From assembly GCF_051014445.1 (NCBI RefSeq), contig NW_027488377.1, forward strand, positions 4,154,001-4,218,000: a stretch of DNA of 64,000 nt, written 5' to 3'. Shown here one piece after another: positions 25,029-39,781 of the stretch. The position numbers and the translations under genes were made by a program. The notes under the pieces are model-generated. The model did no database searches and was not told the origin of the DNA. It worked only from the letters and a program-made list of their open reading frames with translations. Source of the DNA: Colletes latitarsis (lineage: Eukaryota; Arthropoda; Insecta; Hymenoptera; Colletidae). Within the stretch, counting starts at the first letter, position 1, and the number at the start of each line of letters is the position of its first letter.

Positions 25029-28000
25029 CAAACCAGAAAAAACCCAGGATCCGTTCAACAAGTATGTGAAGAATGCGAAAGTATGAGTCTGATGAGTGAA
25101 AATCCCAGGGCTAACCTAGACCTAACATGCGTTATCCTCTAAAATAATGATCGAAACCTGGTTTAATCGACTGTTTCAGTGTGGTACCACATTACTACGT
25201 GATCCAATCCAGAAATAGCCCCGGATCTAGCCATGAAGTATGAGAAATATGCGAAAGTATGAGCCTGATGAGGGCGAATCCCAGACCTATCCCAGACCTA
25301 ACTTGCGTTATCCTCTAAAATATTGATGGAAACCAGGTTTCATTGACTGTTTCAGTGTGGTACTACATTACTACGTGATGCAATCCAGAAAAAGCCCAGG
25401 ATCTAGCCATCAAGTATGAGAAATATGCGAAAGAATGAGCCTGATGAGAGCAAATCCCAGACCTAACCTTGACCTAACATGAATTATTCTCTAACATATT
25501 GATCGAAACCAGGTTTAATGGACTGTTTCAGTGTGGTACCACATTACTACGTGATCCAAACCAGGAAAAAACCAGGATCTGTTCAACAAGTATGTGAAAA
25601 ACGCGAAAGTATGAGCCTGATGAGGGCAAATCCCAGACCTATCCCAGACCTAACTTGCGTTATCCTCTAAAATATTGATCGAAACCAGGTTTAATTGACT
25701 GTTTCAGTGTGGTACCACATTACTGCGTGATCCAATCCAGTAAAAACCCAGGATACGTTCAACAAGTATGTGAAGAATGCGAAAGTATGAGTCTGATGAG
25801 TGAAAATCCCAGGCCTAACCTAGACCTAACATGCGTTATCCTCAAAAATATTGATCGAAACCTGGTTTAATCGACTGTTTCAGTGTGGCACCACATTACT
25901 ATGTGATCCAAACCAGAAAATAACCCAGGATCTGTTCAACGAGTATGTGAAGTGTGCGAAACTATGAGTCTGATGAGTGAAAATCCCAGACCTAACCTAG
26001 ACCTAACATGCGTTATCCTCTAAAATATTGATGGAAACCAGGTTTATTTGACTGTTTCAGTGTTGTACTTCATTACTACTGGATGCAATCCAGAAAAAGC
26101 CCAGGATCTAGCCATCAAGTATGAGAAATATGCGAAAGAATGAGCCTGATGAGAGCAAATCCCAGACCTAACCTAGACCTAACATGAACTATTCTCTAAA
26201 ATATTGACCGAAACCAGGTTTTATTGACTGTTTCAGTGTGGTCCCACATTACTACGCGATCCAAACCGGAAAAAACCCACGATCCGTTCAACAAGTATGT
26301 GAAGAATGCGAAAGTATGAGTCTGATGTGTGAAAATCCCAGGCCTAACCTAGACCTAACATGCGTTATCCTCAAAAATATTGATCGAAACCTGGTTTAAT
26401 CGACTGTTTCAGTGTGGTACCACATTACTACGTGACCCAAACCAGAAAAAACCCAGAATCTGTGCAACAAGTATGTGAAAAACGCGAAAGAATGAGCCTG
26501 ATGAGGGCGAATCCCTGACCTATCCCAGACCTAACTTGCGTTATCCTCTAAAATATTGATCGGAACCAGGTTTAATTGACTGTTTCAGCGTTGTACCACA
26601 CTACTACGTGATACAATCTAGAAACAGCCCAGGATCTAGCCATGAAGTATGAGAAATATGCGAAAGTATGAGCCTGATGAGGGCAAATCCTAGACCTAAC
26701 CCAAACCTAACTTGCATTATCCTCTAAGATATTGATCGAAACCTGGTTTAATTGATTGTTTCAGTGTGGTCCCACATTACTACGTGATCCAAACCAGAAA
26801 AAACCCAGGATCCGTTCAACAAGTATGTGAAGAATGCGAAAGTATGAGTCGGATGAGTGAAAATCCCAGGGCTAACCTAGACCTAACATGCGTTATCCTC
26901 TAAAATAATGATCGAAACCTGGTTTAATCGACTGTTGCAGTGTGGTACCACATTACTACGTGATCCAATCCAGAAATAGCCCCGGATCTAGCCATGAAGT
27001 ATGAGAAATATGCGAAAGTATGAGCCTGATGAGGGCGAATCCCAGACCTATCCCAGACCTAACTTGCGTTATCCTCTAAAATATTGATGGAAACCAGGTT
27101 TCATTGACTGTTTCAGTGTGGTACTACATTACTACGTGATGCAATCCAGAAAAAGCCCAGGATCTAGCCATCAAGTATGAGAAATATGCGAAAGAATGAG
27201 CCTGATGAGAGCAAATCCCAGACCTAACCTTGACCTAACATGAATTATTCTCTAACATATTGATCGAAACCAGGTTTAATGGACTGTTTCAGTGTGATAC
27301 CACATTACTACGTGATCCAAACCAGGAAAAAACCAGGATCTGTTCAACAAGTATGTGAAAAACGCGAAAGTATAAGCCTGATGAGGGCAAATCCCAGACC
27401 TATCCCAGACCTAACTTGCGTTATCCTCTAAAATATTGATCGAAACCAGGTTTAATTGACTGTTTCAGTGTGGTACCACATTACTGCGTGATCCAATCCA
27501 GTAAAAACCCAGGATACGTTCAACAAGTATGTGAAGAATGCGAAAGTATGAGTCTGATGAGTGAAAATCCCAGGCCTAACCTAGACCTAACATGCGTTAT
27601 CCTCAAAAATATTGATCGAAACCTGGTTTAATCGACTGTTTCAGTGTGGCACCACATTACTATGTGATCCAAACCAGAAAATAACCCAGGATCTGTTCAA
27701 CGAGTATGTGAAGTGTGCGAAACTATGAGTCTGATCAGTGAAAATCCCAGACCTAACCTAGACCTAACATGCGTTATCCTCTAAGATATTGATGGAAACC
27801 AGGTTTATTTGACTGTTTCAGTGTTGTACTTCATTACTACTGGATGCAATCCAGAAAAAGCCCAGGATCTAGCCATCAAGTATGAGAAATATGCGAAAGA
27901 ATGAGCCTGATGAGAGCAAATCCCAGACCTAACCTAGACCTAACATGAACTATTCTCTAAAATATTGACCGAAACCAGGTTTAATTGACTGTTTCAGTGT

Positions 28001-28307
28001 GGTCCCACATTACTACGCGATCCAAACCGGAAAAAACCCACGATCCGTTCAACAAGTATGTGAAGAATGCGAAAGTATGAGTCTGATGTGTGAAAATCCC
28101 AGGCCTAACCTAGACCTAACATGCGTTATCCTCAAAAATATTGATCGAAACCTGGTTTAATCGACTGTTTCAGTGTGGTACCACATTACTACGTGACCCA
28201 AACCAGAAAAAACCCAGAATCTGTGCAACAAGTATGTGAAAAACGCGAAAGAATGAGCCTGATGAGGGCGAATCCCTGACCTATCCCAGACCTAACTTGC
28301 GTTATCC
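25029..28307 (+). repeat. 10-monomer tandem duplication (period 1,761 bp)
   Basis: CTAAAATAATGATCG at about 25,140 recurs at about 26,900, a period of 1,761 bp (10 monomers plus 1). The first copy is 25,029-26,789 and the second 26,790 to about 28,307. Shared rare variants include CACTGCGTGATCC-like GTGATCC contexts, GTATGTGAAGTGTGCG and GGTTTATTTGACTG monomers. Copy B lacks two and three whole monomers within the matching region, as expected if these near-identical copies pair out of register. Confidence 0.85.
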
Positions 28308-31300
28308 TCTAAGATATTGATCGAAACCTGGTTTAATTGATTGTTTCAGTGTGGCCCCACATTACTACGTGATCCAAACCAGAAAAAACTCAGGATCCGT
28401 TCAACAAGTATGTGAAGAATGCGAAAGTATGAGTCTGATGTGTGAAAATCCCAGGCCGAACCTAGACCTAACATGGTGTAACCTCTAAAATATTGGTCGT
28501 ATCCAGGTTTAATTGACTGCTTCAGTGAGGTACCACTTTACTACGTGATCCAAAGCAGAAAACCCTCGATCAGGTCAACACGCATGTAAAACTGCGAAAG
28601 TATGAGCCTGATGAGGGCAAATCCCAGACCTATCCCAGACCTAACATGCGTTATCCTCAAAAACATTAATCGAAACCAGGTTTAGTCGACTGTTTCAGTG
28701 TGGTACCACATTACTACGTGATACAATCCAGAAACAGCCCATGATCTAGCCATGAAGTATGAGAAATATGCGAAAGTGTGAGCCTGATGGGGGCAAATCC
28801 CAGACCTAACCTAGACCTAACATTCGTTATCCTCTAAAATATTGATCCAAACCAGGTTTAATGGACTGTTTCAGTGTGGTACCACACTACAACGTGATCC
28901 AAACCAGAAACCAACCAGGATCTGTTCAACAAGTATGTGAAAAACGCGAAAGTATGAGCCTGATGAGGGCAAATCCCAGACCTATCCCAGACCTAACTTG
29001 CGTTATCCTCTAAAATATTGATCGAAACCAGGTTTAATTGACTGTTTTAGTTGTGGTACCACTTTACTACGTGATCCAAAGCAGAAAAAACCCTCGATCA
29101 GGTCAACATGCATGTTAAAACTGCGAAAGTATGACCCTGATGAGGGCAAATCCCAGGCCTAACCTAGACCTAACATGCGTTATCTTCTAAAACATTGAGC
29201 GAAACCAGGTTTAATTGACTGTTTCAGTGTTGTACTTCATTACTACGTGCTGCAATCCAGAAAAGGCCCAGGATCTAGCCATCAGGTATGAGAAATATGC
29301 GAAAGAATGAGCCTGATGAGAGCAAATCCCAGACCTAACCTAGACCTAACATGAATTATTCTCTAAAATATTGATCGAAACCAGGTTTAATTGACTGTTT
29401 CAGTGTGGTACCACATTACTACGTGATCCAATCCAGTAAAAACCCATCATCCGTTCAACAAGTATGTGAAGAATGCGAAAGTATGAGTCTGATGAGTGAA
29501 AATCCCAGGCGTAACCTAGACCTAACATGCGTTATCCTCAAAAATATTGATCGAAACCTGGTTTAATTGACTGTTTCAGTGTTGTACTTCATTACTACGT
29601 GATGCAATCCAGAAAAGGCCCAGGATCTAGCCATCAGGTATGAGAAATATGCGAAAGAATGAGCCTGATGAGAGCAAATCCCAGACCTAACCTAGACCTA
29701 ACATGAATTATTCTCTATAATATTGATCAAAACCAGGTTTAATTGACTGTTTCAGTGTGGTACCACATTACTACGTGATCCGATCCAGAAATAGCCCAGG
29801 ATCCAGCCATGAAGTATGAGAAATATGCGAATGTATGAGCCTGATGAGGGCAAATCCTAGACCTAACCCAAACCTAACAGGCGTTATCCTCTAAAATATT
29901 TATCCAGACCAGGTTTCATTGAATGTTTCAGCGTGGTACCACATTACTACGTGATCCAATCCAGAGATAGCCCAGGATCTAGCCATGAAGTATGAGAAAT
30001 ATGCGAAAGAATGAGCCTGATGAGGGCAAATCCCAGACCTGTCCCAGTCCTAACATGCGTTATCTTCTAAAATATTGATCGAAACCAGGTTTAATTGACT
30101 GTTTCAGCGTGGTACCACATTACTACGTGATCCAATCCAGAAATAGCCCAGGATCTAGGCATGAAGTATGAGAAATATGCGAAAGTATGAGCCTGACGAG
30201 GGCAAATCCTAGACCTAACCCAGACCTAACATGCGTTATCCTCTAAAATATTTATCATGACCAGGTTTAATTGATTGTTTCAGTGTGGTCCAACATTACT
30301 ACGTGATCCAAACCAGAAAAAACCCAGGATCCGTTCAACAAGTATGTGAAGAATGCGAAAGTATGAGTCTGATGAGTGAAAATCCCAGGCCTAACCTAGA
30401 CCTAACATGCATTATCCTCAAAAATATTGATCGAAACCTGGTTTAATCGACTGTTTCAGTGTGGTACCACATTACTACGTGACCCAAACCAGAAAAAAGC
30501 CAGGATCTGTTCAGAAAGTATGTGAAAACCGCGAAAGTATGAGCCTGCTGAGGGCAAATCCCAGACCTATCCCAGACCTAACTTGCGTTATCCTCTAAAA
30601 TATTGAACGAAACCAGGTTCAATTGACTGTTTCAGCGTGGTACCACATTACTACGTGATACAATCCAGAAACAGTCCAGGATCTAGCCATGAAGTATGAG
30701 AAATATGCGAAAGTATGAGCCTGATGAGAGCAAATCCCAGACCTAACCTAGACCTAACATGAATTCTTCTCTAAAATATTGATCAAAACCAGGTTTAATT
30801 GACTGTTTCAGTGTGGTACCACATTACTACGTGATCCAATCCAGAAACAGCCCAGGATCTAGCCATGATGTATTTGAAATATGCGAAAGTATGACCCTGA
30901 TGAAGGCAAATCCCAGGCCTAACCTAGACCTAACATGCGTTGTCCTCTAAAATATTGATGGAAACCAGGTTTAATTGACTGTTTCAGTGTTGTACCACAT
31001 TACTATGTGATCCAAACCAGAAAAAACCCAGGATCAGTTCAACAAGTGTGTGAAAAACGCGAAAGTATGAGCCTGATGTGGGCAAATCCCAGACCTATCC
31101 CAGACCTAACATGCGTTATCCTCTAAAATATTTATCCAGACCAGGTTTCATTGAACGTTTCAGCGTGGTACCACATTACTACGTGATCCAATCCAGAAAT
31201 AGCCCGGGATCTAGCCATGAAGTATGAGAAATATGCGAAAGAATGAGCCTGATGAGGGCAAATGCCAGACCTGTCCCAGACCTAACATGCGTTATCTTCT

Positions 31301-34300
31301 AAAATATTCATCGAAACCAGGTTTAATCGACTGTTTCAGTGTGGTACCACATTACTACGTGATCCAAACCAGAAAAAACCCGGGATCAATTCAACAAGTA
31401 TGTGGAAAACTCGTTAGTATGAGCCTGATGAGGGCGAATCCCAGACCTATCTCAGACCTAACTTGCGTTATCCTCTAAAATATTGATCGAAACCAGGTTT
31501 AATTGACTGTTTCAGCGTGGTACCACATTACTACGTGATCCAATCCAGAAATAGCCCAGGATCCGTTCAACAAGTATGTGAAGAATGCGAAAGTATGAGT
31601 CTGATGAGTGAAAATCCCAGGCCTAACCTAGACCTAACATACATTATCCTCAAAAATATTGATCGAAACCTGGTTTAATCGACTGTTTCAGTGTGGTACC
31701 ACATTACTACGTGACCCAAAGCAGAAAAAACCCAGGATCTGTTCAACAAGTATGTGAAAAACGCGAAAGTATGAGCCTGATGAGGGCAAATCCCAGACCT
31801 ATCCCAGACCTAACTTGCGTTATCCTCTAAAATATTGATCCAAACCAGGTTTAATTGACTGTTTCTGTGTGGTACCACATTACTACGTGATCCAAACCAG
31901 AAATAGCCCAGGATCTAGCCATGAAGTATGAGAAATATGCGAAAGTATGAGCCTGATGAGAGCAAATCCCAGACCTAACCTAGACCTAACATGAATTATT
32001 CTCTAAAATATTGATCAAAACCAGGTTTAATTGACTGTTTCAGTGTGGTACCACATTACTACGTGATCCAATCCAGAAACAGCCCAGGATCTAGCCATGA
32101 AGTATGAGAAATATGCGAAAGTATGACCCTGATGAAGGCAAATCCCAGGCCTAACCTAGACTTAACATGCGTTGTCCTCTAAAATATTGATGGAAACCAG
32201 GTTTAATTGACTGTTTCAGTGTTGTACCACATTACTACGTGATCCAAACCAGAGGAAACCCAGGATCTGTTCAACAAGTATGTGAAAAACGCGAAAGTAT
32301 GAGCCTGCTGAGGGCAAATCCCAGACCTATCCCATACCTAACTTGCGTTATCCTCTAAAATATCGAACGAAACCAGGTTCAATTGACTGTTTCAGCGTGG
32401 TACCACATTACTACGTTATACAATCCAGAAACAGCCCAGGATCTAGTCATGAAGTATGAGAAATATGCGAAAGTGTGAGCCTGATGGGGGCAAATCCTAG
32501 ACCTAACCCAGACCTAACATGCGTTATCCTGTAAAATATTTATCAAGACCTGGTTTAATTGAATGTTTCAGTGTGGTACCACATTACTACGTGATCCAAA
32601 CCAGTAAAAACCCACGATCCGTTCATCAAGTATGTGAAGAATGCGAAAGTATGAGTCTGATGAGTGAAAATACCAGGCCTAACCTAGACCTAACATGCAT
32701 TATCCTCAAAAATATTGATCGAAACCTGGTTTAATCGACTGTTTCAGTGTGGTACCACATTACTACGTGACCCAAACCAGAAAAAACCCAGGATCTGTTC
32801 AACAAGTATGTGAAAAACGCGAAAGTATGAGCCTGCTGAGGGCAAATCCTAGACCTATCCCAGACCTAACTTGCATTATCCTCTAAAATATTCAACGAAA
32901 CCAGGTTCAATTGACTGTTTCAGCGTGGTACCACATTACTACGTGATACAATCCAGAAACAGCCCAGGATCTAGCCATGAAGTATGAGAAATATGCGAAA
33001 GTATGATCCTGATGAGAGCAAATCCCAGACCTAACCTAGACCTAACATGAATTATTCTCTAAACTATTGATCAAAACCAGGTTTAATTGACTGTTTCAGT
33101 GTGGTACCACATTACTACGTGATCCAATCCAGAAACAGCCCAGGATCTAGCCATGAAGTATGAGAAATATGCGAAAGTATGACCCTGATGAAGGCAAATC
33201 CCAGGCCTAACCTAGACCTAACATGCGTTGTCCTCTAAAATATTGATGGAAACCAGGTTTAATTGACTGTTTCAGTGTTGTACCACATTACTACGTGATC
33301 CAAACCAGAAAAAACCCAGGATCAGTTCAACAAGTTTGTGAAAAACGCGAAAGTATGAGCCTGATGAGGGCAAATCCCAGACCTATCCCAGACCTAACAT
33401 GCGTTATCCTCTAAAATATTTATCCAGACCAGGTTTCATTGAATGTTTCAGCGTGGTACCACATTACTACGTGATCCAATCCAGAAATAGCCCAGGATCT
33501 AGCCATGAAATATGAGAAATATGCGAAAGTATGAGCCTGACGAGGGCAAATCCTAGACCTAACCCAGACCTAACTTGCGTTATCCTCTAAAATATTTATC
33601 ATGACCAGGTTTAATTGATTGTTTCAGTGTGGTCCCACATTACTACGTGATCCAAACCAGAAAAAACCCAGGATCCGTTCAACAGCTATGTGAAGAATGC
33701 GAAAGTATGAGTCTGATGAGTGAAAATCCCAGGCCTAACCTAGACCTAACTTGCGTTATCCTCTAAAATATTGATCCAAACCAGGTTTAATTGACTGTTT
33801 CTGTGAGGTACCACATTACTACGTGATCCAAACCAGAAATAGCCCAGGATCTAGCCATGAAGTATGAGAAATATGCGAAAGTATGAGCCTGATGAGAGCA
33901 AATCCCAGACCTAACCTAGACCTAACATGAATTATTCTCTAAAATATTGATCAAAACCAGGTTTAATTGACTGTTTCAGTGTGGTACCACATTACTACGT
34001 GATCCAATCCAGAAACAGCCCAGGATCTAGCCATGAAGTATGAGAAATATGCGAAAGTATGACCCTGATGAAGGCAAATCCCAGGCCTAACCTAGACTTA
34101 ACATGCGTTGTCCTCTAAAATATTGATGGAAACCAGGTTTAATTGACTGTTTCAGTGTTGTACCACATTACTACGTGATCCAAACCAGAGGAAACCCAGG
34201 ATCTGTTCGACAAGTAAGTGAAAAACGCGAAAGTATGAGCCTGCTGAGGGCAAATCCCAGACCTATCCCATACCTAACTTGCGTTATCCTCTAAAATATC

Positions 34301-34853
34301 GTACGAAACCAGGTTCAATTGACTGTTTCAGCGTGGTACCACATTACTACGTTATACAATCCAGAAACAGCCCAGGATCTAGTCATGAAGTATGAGAAAT
34401 ATGCGAAAGTGTGAGCCTGATGGGGGCAAATCCTAGACCTAACCCAGACCTAACATGCGTTATCCTGTAAAATATTTATCAAGACCTGGTTCAATTGAAT
34501 GTTTCAGTGTGGTACCACATTACTACGTGATCCAAACCAGTAAAAACCCAGGATCCGTTCAACAAGTATGTGAAGAATGCGAAAGTATGAGTCTGATGAG
34601 TGAAAATCCGCGGCCTAACGTAGACCTAACATGCGTTATCCTCAAATATATTGATCCAAACCAGGTTTAATCGACTGTTTCAGTGTGGTACCACATTACT
34701 ACGTGATCCAAACCAGAAAAAACACAGAATCCGTTCAACAAGTATGTAAAGAATGCGAAAGTATGAGTCTGATGAGTGAAAATCCCAGACCTAACCTAGA
34801 CCTAACATGCGTTATCCTCAAAAATATTGATCCAAAACAGGTTTAATCGACTG
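28308..34853 (+). repeat. Copy A section 3, mixed zone II monomers
   Basis: About 37 monomers with all box types; zeta boxes lie at about 28,577 and 29,105. It matches copy B at offset 22,919 up to about 29,831 and at 22,743 after that, because A has one extra monomer at 29,832-30,007. I noticed about six substitutions over 28,240-29,840. Around 33,520-33,770 A and B carry different monomer subtypes at the same position. No gene is visible. Confidence 0.85.
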
Positions 34854-34995
34854 TTTCAGTGTGGTACCACATTACTACGTGATCCAAACGAAATATGCGA
34901 AAGTGTGAGCCTGATGGGGGCAAATCCTAGACCTAACCCAGACCTAACATGCGTTATCCTCTAAAATATTTATCATGATCAGGTTTAATTGATTG
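34854..34995 (+). repeat. Truncated 142-bp monomer (34-bp internal deletion), copy A
   Basis: GATCCAAAC is joined directly to GAAATATGCG, removing 34 bp that span the A-tract and most of the subtype box. The left part is of TGTGGTACC type; the right part (GTGTGAGCCTGATGGGGG) is of the beta type seen at about 32,470 and 34,405. Seven further copies with the same join are at 41860, 43057, 44254, 57597, 61258, 62455 and 63652, so one ancestral deletion was spread by duplication. Confidence 0.93.
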
Positions 34996-37844
34996 TTTCA
35001 GTGTGGTCCCACATTACTACGTGATCCAAACAAGAAAAAACCCACGATCCGTTCAACAAGTATGTGAAGAATGCGAAAGTATGAGTCTGATCAGTGAAAA
35101 TACCTGGCCTAACCTAGACCTAACATGCATTATCCTCAAAAATATTGATCGAAACCTGGTTTAATCGACTGTTTCAGTGTGGTACCACATTACTACGTGA
35201 CCCAAACCAGAAAAAACCCAGGATCTGTTCAACAAGTATGTGAAAAACGCGAAAGTATGAGGCTGCTGAGGGCAAATCCTAGACCTATCCCAGACCTAAC
35301 TTGCATTATCCTCTAAAATATTCAACGAAACCAGGTTCAATTGACTGTTTCAGCGTGGTACCACATTACTACGTGATACAATCCAGAAACAGCCCAGGAT
35401 CTAGCCATGAAGTATGAGAAATATGCGAAAGTATGAGCCTGATGTGAGCAAATCCCAGACCTAACCTAGACCTAGCATGAATTATTCTCTAAAATATTGA
35501 TCAAAACCAGGTTTAATTGACTGTTTCAGTGTGGTACCACATTACTACGTGATCCAATCCAGAAACAGCCCAGGATCTAGCCATGAAGTATGAGAAATAT
35601 GCGAAAGTATGACCCTGATGAAGGCAAATCCCAGGCCTAACCTAGACCTAACATGCGTTGTCCTCTCAAATATTGATGGAAACCAGGTTTAATTGACTGT
35701 TTCAGTGTTGTACCACATTACTACCTGATCCAAACCAGAAAAAACCCAGGATCAGTTCAACAAGTGTGTGAAAAACGCGAAAGAATGAGCTTGATGAGGG
35801 CAAATCCCAGACCTTTCCCAGACCTAACAAGCGTTATCCTCTAAAATATTTATCCAGACCAGGTTTCATTGAATGTTTTAGCGTGGTACCACATTACTAC
35901 GTGATCCAATCCAGAAATAGCCCAGGATCTAGCCATGAAGTATGAGAAATATGCGAAAGAATGAGCCTGATGAGGGCAAATCCTAGACCTAACCCAAACC
36001 TAACATGCGTTATCCTCTAAAATATTTATCAAGACCAGGTTTAATTGAATGTTTCAGTGTGGTACCACATTACTACGTGAACCAAACCAGAAAATACCCA
36101 GGATCCGTTCAAGAAGTATGTGAAGAATGCGAATGTATGAGTCTGATGAGTGAAAATCCCAGGGCTAACCTAGACCTAACATGCGTTATCCTCTAAAATA
36201 TTTATCCAGACCAGGTTTCATTCAATGTTTCAGCGTGGTACCACATTACTACGTGATCCAATCCAGAAATAGCCCAGGATCTAGCCACGAAGTATGAGAA
36301 ATATGCGAAAGAATGAGCCTGATGAGGGCAAATCCCAGACCTGTCCCAGACCTAACATGCGTTATCTCCTAAAATATTGATCGAAACCAGGTTTAATCGA
36401 CTGTTTCAGTGTGGTACCACATTACTACGTGATCCAAACCAGAAAAAACCCAGGATCAGTTCAACAAGTATGTGGAAAACGCGTTAGTATGAGCCTGATG
36501 AGGGCGAATCCCAGACCTATCTCAGACCTAACTTGCGTTATTCTCTAAAATATTGATCGAAACCAGGTTTAATTGACTGCATCAGCGTGGTACCACATTA
36601 CTACGTGATCCAATCCAGAAATAGCCCAGGATCTAGGCATGAAGTATGAGAAATATGCGAAAGTATGAGCCTGACGAGGGCAAATCCTAGACCTAACCCA
36701 GACCTAACTTGCGTTATCCTCTAAAATATTTATCATGACCAGGTTTAATTGATTGTTTCAGTGTGGTCCCACATTACTACGTGATCCAAACCAGAAAAAA
36801 CCCAGGATCCGTTCAACAGCTATGTGAAGAATGCGAAAGTATGAGTCTGATGAGTGAAAATCCCAGGCCTAACCTAGACCTAACATGCATTATCCTCAAA
36901 AATATTGATCGAAACCTGGTGTAATCGACTGTTTCAGTGTGGTACCACATTACTACGTGACCCAAAGCAGAAAAAACCCAGGATCTGTTCAACAAGTATG
37001 TGAAAAACGCGAAAGTATGAGCCTGATGAGGGCAAATCCCAGACCTATCCCAGACCTAACTTGCTGTATCCTATAAATATTGATCCAAACCAGGTTTAAT
37101 TGACTGTTTCTGTGTGGTACCACATTACTACGTGATACAATCCAGAAACAGCCCAGGATCTAGCCATGAAGTATGAGAAATATGCGAAAGTATGAGCCTG
37201 ATGAGGGCAAATCCTAGACCTAACCCAAACCTAACATGCGTTATGCTCTAAAATATTTATCAAGACCAGGTTTAATTGAATGTTTCAGTGTGGTACCACA
37301 TTACTACGTGAACCAAACCAGAAAATACCCAGGATCCGTTCAACAAGTATGTGAAGAATGCGAAAGTATGAGTCTGATGAGTGGAAATCCCAGGCCTAAC
37401 CTAGACCTAACATGCATTATCCTCAAAAATATTGATCGAAACCTGGTTTAATCGACTGTTTCAGTGTGGTACCACATTACTACGTGACCCAAACCAGAAA
37501 AAACGCAGGATCTGTTCAACAAGTATGTGAAAAACGCGAAAGTATGAGCCTGCTGAGGGCAAATCCCAGACCTATCCCAGACCTAACTTGCGTTATCCTC
37601 TAAAATATTGAGCGAAACCAGGTTCAATTGACTGTTTCAGCGTGGTACCACATTACTACGTGATACAATCCAGAAACAGCCCAGTATCTAGCCATGAAGT
37701 ATGAGAAATATGCGAAAGTATGAGCCTGATGAGAGCAAATCCCAGACCTAACCTAGACCTAACATGAATTATTCTCTAAAATATTCATCAAAACCAGGTT
37801 TAATTGACTGTTTCAGTGTGGTACCACATTACTACGTGATCCAA
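34996..37844 (+). repeat. Copy A section 4
   Basis: About 16 monomers. Positions up to about 37,064 match copy B at offset 22,743. From 37,065 (TTGCTGTATCCTATAAATATTG, an unusual degraded monomer end, here TTGCTGTATCC plus TATAAATATTG) the sequence has no partner in B until about 38,648. The part 35,460-36,360 is also copied at 45,212-46,112. No gene is visible. Confidence 0.82.
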
Positions 37845-39781
37845 TCCAGAAACAGCCCAGGATCTAGCCATGAAGTATGAGAAATATGCGAAAGTATGAC
37901 CCTGATGAAGGCAAATCCCAGGCCTAACCGAGACCTAACATGCGTTGTCCTCTAAAATATTGATGGAAACCAGGTTTAATTGACTGTTTCAGTGTTGTAC
38001 CACATTACTACGTGATCCAAACCAGAAAAAACCCAGGATCAGTTCAACAAGTGTGTGAAAAACGCGAAAGTATGAGCCTGATGAGGGCAAATCCCAGACC
38101 TATCCCAGACCTAACATGCGTTATCCTCTAAAATATTTATCCAGACCAGGTTTCATTGAATGTTTCAGCGTGGTACCACATTACTACGTGATCCAATCCA
38201 GAAAAAAACCCAGGATCTGTTCAACAGGTATGTGAAGTATGCGAAAGTATGAGTCTGATGAGGGCAAATCCCAAGCCTAAACTAGACATAACTTTCGTTA
38301 TCCTCTAAAATATTGATCGAAACCAGGTTTGATTGACTGTTTCAGTGTGGTACCACATTACTACGTGACCCAAACCAGAAAAAACCCAGGATCTGTTCAA
38401 CAAGTATGTGAAAAACGCGAAAGTATGAGCCTGATGAGGGCAAATCCCAGACCTATCCCAGACCTAACTTGCGTTATCCTCTAAAATATTGTTCCAAACC
38501 AGGTTTAATCGACTGTTTCAGTGTGGTACCACATTACTACGTGACCCAAACCAGAAAAAACCCAGGATCTGTTCAACATGTATGTGAAAAACGCGAAAGT
38601 ATGAGCCTGATGAGGGCAAATCCCAGACCTATCCCAGACCTAACTTGCGTTATCCTCTAAAATATTGTTCCAAACCAGGTTTAATTGACAGTTTCAGTGT
38701 GGTACCACATTACTACGAGATCCAAACCAGAATTAGCCCAGGATCTAGCCATGAAGTATGAGAAATATGCGAAAGTATGAGCCTGACGAGGGCAAATCCT
38801 AGAACTGACCCAGACCTAACATGCGTTATCCTCTAAAATATTTATCATGACCAGGTTTAATTGATTGTTTCAATGTGGTCCCGCATTACTACGTGATCCA
38901 AACCAGAAAAAACCCAGGATCCGTTCAACAAGTATGTGAAGAATGCGAAAGAATGAGTCTGATGAGTGAAAATCCCAGGCCTAACCTAGATCTAACATGC
39001 GTTATCCTCAAAAATATTGATCGAAACCTGGTTTAATCGACTGTTTCAGTGTGGTACCACATTACTACGTGACCCAAACCAGAAAAAACTCAGGATCTGT
39101 TCAACAAGTATGTGAAAAACGCGAAAGTATGAGCCTGATGAGGGCGAATCCCAGACCTATCCCAGACCTAACTTGCGTTATCCTCTAAAATATTGATCGA
39201 AACCAGGTTTAATCGACTGTTTCAGTGTGGTACCACATTGCTACGTGATCCAATCCAGAAAAAACCCAGTATCAGTTCAACAAGTATGTGAAAAACGCGA
39301 AAGTATGAGCCTGATGAGGGCGAATCCCAGACCTATCCCAGACCTAACTTGCGTTATCCTCTAAAATATTGATCAAAACCAGGTTTAATTGACAGTTTCA
39401 GCGTGGTACCACATTACTACGTGATACAATCCAGAAACAGCCCATGATCCGTTCAACAAGTATGTGAAGAATGCGAAAGTATTAGTCTGATGAGTGAAAA
39501 TCCCAGACCTAACCTAGACCTAACATGCGTTATCCTCTAAAATATTGATGGAAACCAGGTTTATTTGACTGTTTCAGTGTTGTACTTCATTACTACTGGA
39601 TGCAATCCAGAAACAGCCCAGGATCTAGCCATGAAGTATGAGAAATATGCGAGAGAATGAGCCTGATCAGAGCAAATCCCAGACCTAACCTAGACCTAAC
39701 ATGAATTATTCTCTAATATATTGATCGAAACCAGGTTTAATTGACTGTTTCAGTGTGGTACCACATTACTACGTGAACCAA
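37845..39781 (+). repeat. 11-monomer tandem duplication, copy 1 (1,937 bp)
   Basis: GGCCTAACCGAGACC at 37921 recurs at 39858, a period of 1,937 bp (11 monomers plus 1). The left edge is set where CCAATCCAGAAACAG here corresponds to CCAAACCAGAAACAG in copy 2. Both copies carry TTTCAATGTGGTCCC and CTAGATCTAACATG, which copy B lacks, so the duplication arose in A after A and B separated. Confidence 0.88.
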
